From the NCBI RefSeq assembly GCF_003589595.1, contig NW_020654748.1:1843738-1907737 (forward strand): a stretch of DNA of 64,000 bases, read 5' to 3'. Of the stretch, positions 50,902-64,000 are shown in pieces. How positions within the stretch are numbered: position 1 is the stretch's first letter; each line of letters begins with the position of its first letter. Origin of the DNA: Hyposmocoma kahamanoa (taxonomy: Eukaryota > Arthropoda > Insecta > Lepidoptera > Cosmopterigidae). The notes beneath the pieces are model-generated. The model had not been told where the DNA came from and did no database searches. It worked only from the letters and a program-made list of their open reading frames with translations. The position numbers and the translations under genes are program-made.

Positions 50902-53610
50902 ATACACTCACACAACATCACAGAACCTGTCCTTTGCTTCACATCTTGGCATCGTTAACTAATTTCAAATTTGCCTTTAACGCTGTCCCTTTTTCGGAAA
51001 TATTTATGTGTTAAATAAGTCTGCAAAGAGGGGTAATTTAGTCTTCATATTCGAAAAACAATCTAGACAAATATAATTTTGACTTAATTGTCTTCGAATA
51101 CGAAGGCCAGCAAGCACGAGTGTCAACTAATACAGAATTTTAAGGTAATCAATTCGACTGTAACTTTGTTTTTGTGCTTGTACAGCGTTGATACGGTTCT
51201 ACCGTTAATCGTTAAAGCGAGAGACTGGTGCTTCAATGCGCAGGATTCACTCGGCGATCTGCCTGACCTTAAGAACTAATTACTTCTCATAGGTCCAACC
51301 CTAGTTACTTGTTACTTAAAAGCGTTGTTGATTATATTTTTATACAAAAAAAAAAACAAAAATCACAAAAAAAGAAAGTGGATGCACAAAACATGTAAAG
51401 TATTTAAACAATTTCGCTTTTTCTTCTACTCTCTTTATTTATTTAAGGTGTTTATATTTTGTCTGTTTTAGTTAGGCTATTTACACATCCACAAAACCTA
51501 TTATTTATTGAAATATTTCTACATTATGTATGTATATGCTATTGCCATATTGTATCGCTTTGGCTGTTGTATTAGTCCTGTAGAATTATGTCAATTTACC
51601 TAGAGCGTTTCACACGATGCCTTAGTAACATATCTAAGTCAATATCAAAGGTATACATTTTGTTTTTTATGTATTTATGAGGAATATATGCGACAAGATA
51701 TACTTCAAACGTTTTTACTCTATGAAGGGAGTGTATGTTTAGAGCCTAACGCTAATTGATACGAGTGAGCTCAATCTAAACAGGTTTTCTTTAATAATCA
51801 AAGCAAAGTCTATTATTACTGGGACTCTTGCTTGCCATTCATCGCGACTACCACCAGGTCACATTAATTGGTCATTGCCTTTAATAATAATAGTAACTAA
51901 TATTAAATGAGCTTGCACTTCATCGCGTCAATTAGCGAAGGGCCCTAGTGCTTTGTATTGTCTAAATCGTAACATAGTCATAAGAAATCTATTGACAAAA
52001 GTAATTATATGTTAAATGTTAAGTATTTATTTATATACGGGAGTACGCACTTATTAATGAGGGAAGCCGGTGGTGTGACCATGTCACAGAAGTTGAGATT
52101 TTCTAGCTATAGTGTTGCCATACACCATCGGTAGGTCGCTTCCTAACACTTTTTAAAATTAAGTGACAGTAAAGTCATCTAGTTTTTACTAATAATAAAA
52201 GATTATAATTAATATTTTTGTTCTCGAATAAGTATCAAGTGTTACAATAATGTAATGAATTTTATCGATATTTTTACAAGTAGGGTAGCCTGGTCTCCGA
52301 AGTCGCATCCGATAAGAGTACGCATTACTATATCGATTGCAGTGAAGTTGTTTACAAGACGTAACTAACTTCATTCAATGTCATATAGTAGTGGCAGGAA
52401 GTGTGAGATTGTTGTGCGGAAAAATATTTAAAAATTATTGAAAACTAAAAAACTGCGCAAGTCTGAATATACTTCCTTAAAACCTTTTGATGTTTTCAAA
52501 TTATGACAGCGACTAAGTTAAACATGTTTTGAAAACTCACTTTGTACCAAATCGCTAAAAACCTTGTCTAGATGTCAAACTGCCAACGGCTCTGGTCATG
52601 GGGTTCGTAGTAATTTTCTTCTGAAATGGGTGAAGTGTGTAAGAGTACGCAACTAGATGTGTTGCTAGAATCACTGTTTTTTTTATAATAATTAATTATT
52701 ACAAAAAATAAGACCAAAAACCAGATAAAAATGTCATTACCAAAAAGATATAGAGCTCCATACCATACCAAGAGACTTACAAAGAGCCTATGTATATACG
52801 TGAAGATTGGACTGAATGCTCACAATACCTACTTTACCACTACTACTCTAATTGGCTTTGTTTATTTTCCTGTTTTTATTAAACGTAAGAAGCTTTTGGT
52901 TTTCCATGAATAAATAATTACCATTTGTGGTGTCGTGAAGCTTGAACTGGATACGAGAGATTGGGAGAATTTGTGTGTGATTTGTGCGACCTATAAACGA
53001 AATCATATCAAAAAAGGAGTTACGTACTCTTGCCGATTTATACGCGTACTCAAAACCACAGTACAGTGTAAGAGTACGCAAATCCAATTTTGCACTATTT
53101 TATTAATTATAACTTGGTTGTAACTTTGAGCGTCACTATGTAAAAGTCACATTAGTAGACTACAAAATAAAATGTTTATTATCTAACACATCTTGTTTTC
53201 ATTTTACACCGTCTCACACATTAAGTGCATCTTTTTAGACCAGGCTACTCTAATTATTAGTTCTAGTGTTGTTATAGGAGTAACACCTGTTGACAACGGC
53301 CCAGACACTATTTTGGTATTACTGTCAAATGTTGACACGTTTTAACGATAATGTAGTTTGAGAAATGACAGTAAGAATTTTCAATATTATTGTGTGGGCC
53401 GTTCTTGAGATCGCTGTAGGGATAGCGTGATGACCATTTTAGATCGGGGAACACAAAACGAGGGTAACATACTGTTTAAGAGTTAAATTATTAGAAATGT
53501 TGAACATTTAATTTATACGTGTATACATTTAAAATGCTTAGCTGTGTGATCTGATCTAATTAAAATCTTTGTATATCCATAGATTGTATAAACTATGAAA
53601 CTGAAATAAA
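50902..53610 (+). other. Lmpt: Lmpt 3' UTR region with possible poly(A) signals
   Basis: No coding frame follows the stop. AATAAA hexamers occur at 52194-52199, just before a TIR transposon (52283-53250), and at 53605-53610 after it. The first would give a ~1.3 kb UTR and the second a ~2.7 kb UTR that includes the transposon. Which is used cannot be told from sequence. Confidence 0.45.
52283..53250. mobile_element. ~970-bp TIR element in Lmpt 3' UTR region
   Basis: Ends TA|GGGTAGCCTGGTCT (52281-52296) and AGACCAGGCTACTC|TA (53237-53252) are inverted with one mismatch, and TA flanks fit a Tc1/mariner-type insertion. The 12-mer TAAGAGTACGCA occurs exactly at 52313, 52640 and 53069, with near-inverse copies near 53023. 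The two small frames inside (52731-52913, 52935-53123) show no known transposase, so it seems non-autonomous. Confidence 0.68.
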
Positions 53611-54357
53611 TAATTAAAACTATTACTATTGTTATTTATTTGTATGTTAAGTCGTATCCTTAATAATAAAACCACACGTGAAATACGTCAAAAGTGCTTT
53701 TATCACATGAAATTCGTATAACTACATGAAACAAAACATGTAGGTATGTATACGTCTGCTTGAAGGCAAAATCACATAAGTCCACAAAAGAATCTTTCTG
53801 GAGGAAAACCTAATAATAAAAAAATTACGAGTTTAACCAGCTGTATTTTTTTTGTAAAAAATGTCACTTATGTGGTTTCACGTTTAAGCACACATTGTGC
53901 GACCTAACACCCCTAATTTAATCAAAAAAGACTAATTTCGTTCGTAGAATCTTAAAACCTCGGTCATTTTTCAGATGTGGCCTTATTACACCGAGGCGGC
54001 GTGGACAATAAAGCACCTAGGCCTGAGCAAAATATGTATTATCTCAGAATATAAATTGCAAAGTACTTTCTTGCATGCATGTATTTCAAATACAAAATAC
54101 TTCCTAGAGACGTATCAAAAAAAATTTAAACACAAAATACTGTATGTATAGAAACTTGAATTATGTATACAGGGTAGTCCGGAAGTGATGGTCAAATCAA
54201 AACGAAATGTGGAAGTAGGATTGAGTATTTCCAATCTATTTGACTACTGCATTGGGGTCCGGAAATCTATGGTTGAAAAGTTATTCAACTTCTTATGTTT
54301 TTTGGAAAAATCACTAAGTGGGGTGCACTAAAATAATCTCAGTACAGAATACAAAAA

Positions 54358-54545
54358 AAACGACCTCAAAAGTTCGTGGAATTGCCAAGTTTTATTGAAA
54401 TCGGTTACCGGAAAGTACGCGAAACCGGATTCATGCCCTCCCCTAGTTTGTCACCCTTAGAGGTCGAATACTTTCTTCAAATTTAAATGGGACCAATAAC
54501 GAGATACTTCTATCCAACAAAAAATAATTATCAAAACTTGATTAA
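54358..54545 (+). repeat. AACCGACYTC-family repeat, truncated
   Basis: AAACGACCTCAAAAGTTCGT to ATTATCAAAACTTGATT. It stops where the MULE-like frame begins (54548). Confidence 0.65.
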
Positions 54546-54547
54546 GT

Positions 54548-54838
54548 TGTGCTGGTCAGCACCACCAGACCACCAATGCATTAGAAGGTTGGCATTGCCG
54601 CCTAAATGTTGTAATTGCAAAACGTCCTAGCCTATTTCACTTGATTCACAAATTAAGAGGGGAATCAAAACATTTTGATACACAGAGTAAGAAAAGTTTA
54701 TTTGAGAGGCAAAAACAACAGAACAGAGAGATTATGTTTAACAAAACATATAAACGTATTATTGACAAATTAGACAGGCACGACATAACGGTCAAGGAGT
54801 TTTTCAAAAAAATAATTTTTTTACAGCTTCTAATGTAA
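54548..54838 (+). pseudogene. MULE-type transposase C-terminal fragment
   Basis: The frame reads AGQHHQTTNALEGWHCRLN then AKRPSLFHLIHKLRGES and a lysine-rich tail to a stop at 54836. TTNALEGWHxxLN followed by P.L.H.I..L is the conserved end of MULE-domain (FLYWCH-linked) transposase-like proteins, where the TNN-x-E-x-WH motif is typical. It directly follows an AACCGACYTC-family repeat (54358-54545), which may have truncated it. There is no 5' part. Confidence 0.65.
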
Positions 54839-55697
54839 AGGATTCAAAATTAATCATAATAATGAACAGTATAATAAAAGGTTTCATGATGAAAATGATT
54901 ATAAATAAATAAAAAATTCGCATATTACTGTTATACATATAATTATGTAGGTGTTTAGTTACTAGTGTTAATTTTTTTTTCTACTGATCTTACAAAGATA
55001 ACAAATAAACCAAATATCCTAAATTTATTACCGTGAAATTTAGGTTTATTTCAACCTAACCGAGTAGATCTACTCTGGGGCAAGTAGCAAAAATAGGTCT
55101 ACGACAGGTAAAACCGGATATTTTTGTAATGTCCCGCCTCCCGCCGAGGTAAAAAAGTAGTCTTCCAAATTAGCCATTTTCAGAACTAGTCGTTTAGCGA
55201 GTTTGCACCATTTCCGCTGTTAGCCTTTTTGCGAATTGACCATTATTCTACTAGACCCATAGTTCCGCAAATTATCAATAGATGACGTTGTACTGTTACG
55301 CACAATTCCTGAATCGCGGTGTTAAGATTTTCCCCATAATATGACTACTGCCCCGAACGTTAACTACCACTAGAAATAATGTTTGATTTACAATTAAAAA
55401 TTAATTTTTGAAGTGCCACTTAAACTGGCGCACGCATTTAAATATCTGCATATTCTTTAGTCCTTCGGGATGAAATGATACCATTGAAGTATCGATACTT
55501 TTACTCGATACATTATCGGTACTTACTCGGTATCGATGAAACGATACCTCCGAAGTATCGATTGAAAAGTAAGTAAGTACCGATAAGTACTTACTCTTAC
55601 CGATGTGTTTTGTAAAATTTAGAATAAAATAAATAAAAACGGTAAAAAGCATTGGTATTCTTTATTGATACGATAATGTCTTAGAAAGAATTCTATG

Positions 55698-55743
55698 AAA
55701 AAAGTCCGTTTTTATAATGCGGGTTATAAAAACGGACTTTTTT
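55698..55743. repeat. Perfect 20-bp hairpin
   Basis: AAAAAAGTCCGTTTTTATAA, loop TGCGGG, then the exact inverse to 55743. It lies 10 bases beyond the hAT transposase relic, probably in that element's 3' part. Confidence 0.8.
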
Positions 55744-55753
55744 AAATTTTTTT

Positions 55754-55960
55754 AAAAATATTAGTTTTTCTAAATGTTTGCCTTTTAGACGATTTCGAGA
55801 TGCAGTTTGCGCCCACTTTGGAAAACAGCCTTTCGCAGGGTACAGAGGTACCGACAATGTTTAGATATATTCGCGCTTGTTTATATAATGCTGGGAATAC
55901 GAGTTTTAAATCTTCCCATTCCTCTAATGGGTTGGCTTTTAAAGCGGTTTAGTGAAATAA
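55754..55960 (-). pseudogene. hAT transposase relic (C-terminal dimerisation domain)
   Basis: Minus-strand translation from 55933 reads NPLEEWEDLKLVFPALYKQA then RIYLNIVGTSVPCERLFSKVGANCI. This matches the hAT C-terminal dimerisation domain: NPLxxW, A..YL.I..TS.PxERxFS. Sequence further 5' (55960-56010) has stops, so the copy is dead. The element's 3' terminal region would lie at lower coordinates, where a TATCGATA cluster (55487-55560) and a 20-bp hairpin occur. Confidence 0.82.
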
Positions 55961-56341
55961 ATTGAAACTTCACTAACATTTGATTTAGCACGGCGGCCTT
56001 TAAAAGTGGTGCAGATCTGTGACTGGAATCAAACCGGTCTAAGCCTCACCTTTTGATGAATAACAAAAGTTTTATGGGACATTCTTCACATAGTAATACT
56101 ATTGCAAAGTACACATTTCATCTATAAACTAAAAAGATTGACATCCTCATTAATAACATTAGGAACAATAAAACGATCAACATTTTGTACAGACTTTCAG
56201 TCAAATAAATAGCTTCAAAAAATGCACATATTATTAACACTTTTAACAGGATAGAAAACATTATATATACAGGATATTTAGGATATAAAACATGATATAC
56301 AATAAAATCAATATTACAATGCACCTCATATCGCATCCCTC

Positions 56342-56525
56342 ATGGAAGAATGGCATAAGTGGAGTTACGTCAAAGATGTTTATTGCTCCATTAGATACAG
56401 AAAAATATAACCCACATCCTCTCCAATTCTTGTAACTCTATCTACAATTATAGTCGCTAGAGTTAGTCTAGTCTAGTGGTGCAATAAACGTGTTTGACGT
56501 AACTCCACTTATGCCATTCTTTCAT
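56342..56525. mobile_element. MITE with ~45-bp inverted ends
   Basis: GAAGAATGGCATAAGTGGAG and on to GTTTATTGC (56345-56386) is inverted at 56481-56521 with only a few mismatches. Total 184 bp. Target duplication not clear. Confidence 0.75.
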
Positions 56526-57354
56526 AAGGGGTGCGAAATATTTTCTAGTTTTAAAAGAAAATTAACATCTTTGGGATTTTTAAAAATTTCAATTTCTTTT
56601 TACAATAGCAAAATTGTAAAGATCGATCGGGCGCCATTATGAATTCAGAAATCAACAAAAACGTTGACATTTTACTTGTGAACATTGAATGATTGTGCCT
56701 GTCTTTGCGCGTTAACATTCGTGTTTATAGAAAAGTGTGGAATTATACAACATAGCAAGGATGCACATTTAACTTGCCCATTATTACATTGTGTATGTAC
56801 GTATGAGTAAACTGAATTCTTTATCTTTTACCATAAAATTGTTTATTTACTTTACCTATAACATATTTTCTTATAACATCATTCCGTACCTGAGGAGCAT
56901 TACACTGTAAGCGCCATTTTTGTAATTTTACGGGGAAGCGATTTTATGTCGAAAAGCAGTTTGTATGACAATTATTGTAGCTCGAAATGTTATTAAAACT
57001 CAATTAGTTTTTTTTTTCAAGCCATTCTGAATGTTGTACATGCTGCATTTCGACACAAAATCACGTCTCCTGTAAAATTACAAAAATAGCACTTACAGTA
57101 TAATAATGCTTTTCAGGTACGGCATTTCTTATAATTCTATTTTCTTCTGGACTATTTCTCTATATTATTTCATTGGTTTATAACCTAAACTATGTAATTA
57201 ATTATGATATATAGTAACAATAACCACATATTTTTCGAAATAAAAGCGTTATGACAAACAATATGTTATGGCAATCAATTTTTTGAGAAACGATAAGATG
57301 TCGGAAAATTGAGAACCTGCTCTTCTATCAAATGAGTTTATCTAAGGACTCATA

Positions 57355-64000
<6,646 letters not shown>

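Overview
The window looks like nuclear DNA of a moth or butterfly. It is AT-rich, has short intron-split exons with GT/AG borders, and is packed with tRNA-headed SINEs, MITEs, mariner copies and decayed LINEs. There is no bacterial gene organisation, rRNA, CRISPR array or convincing functional tRNA. The species cannot be named from sequence alone.

Two host genes are supported, and they converge. On the + strand lies the 3' part of a four-and-a-half-LIM (FHL/Limpet) gene: coding exons 1268-1442, 48258-48427, 49634-49820 and 50744-50901 join in frame (229 codons plus stop), with more 5' exons left of the window. On the - strand lies the 3' part of a eukaryotic uracil-phosphoribosyltransferase homologue (UPRT): exons 63918-64000 (running off the right edge), 63216-63312, 61171-61266, 60238-60405 and 57355-57537, 208 codons plus stop.

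The first Limpet intron is about 46.8 kb and holds most of the window. It contains two candidate alternative first exons whose donors have the same phase (1) as exon 1268-1442: 21677-21896 (73 codons, behind a GC-rich patch) and 26478-26526 (16 codons, ideal start context). A GC-rich, TATA-containing patch at 30405-30560 may be another promoter. If used, these starts would make LIM proteins lacking the N-terminal LIM domains.

The rest is a layered transposon landscape. There are a nearly complete frameshifted mariner (17830-19115), a 5'-truncated sister copy in the last UPRT intron (59167-60145), and an older mariner shell filled by a LINE and another repeat (22918-24358). Five hAT-type MITEs each have a perfect 8-bp target duplication. 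Two P-element-like MITEs carry 8-bp duplications and the start of a THAP zinc-finger reading frame. Relics of hAT and MULE transposases lie between the two genes. LINE ORF2 tails occur at 7369-7887, 23475-24200 and 49240-49520. Several SINE and foldback families are often nested. Between the convergent genes (50902-57354) lie the Limpet 3' UTR, a ~970-bp TIR element and the hAT and MULE relics.
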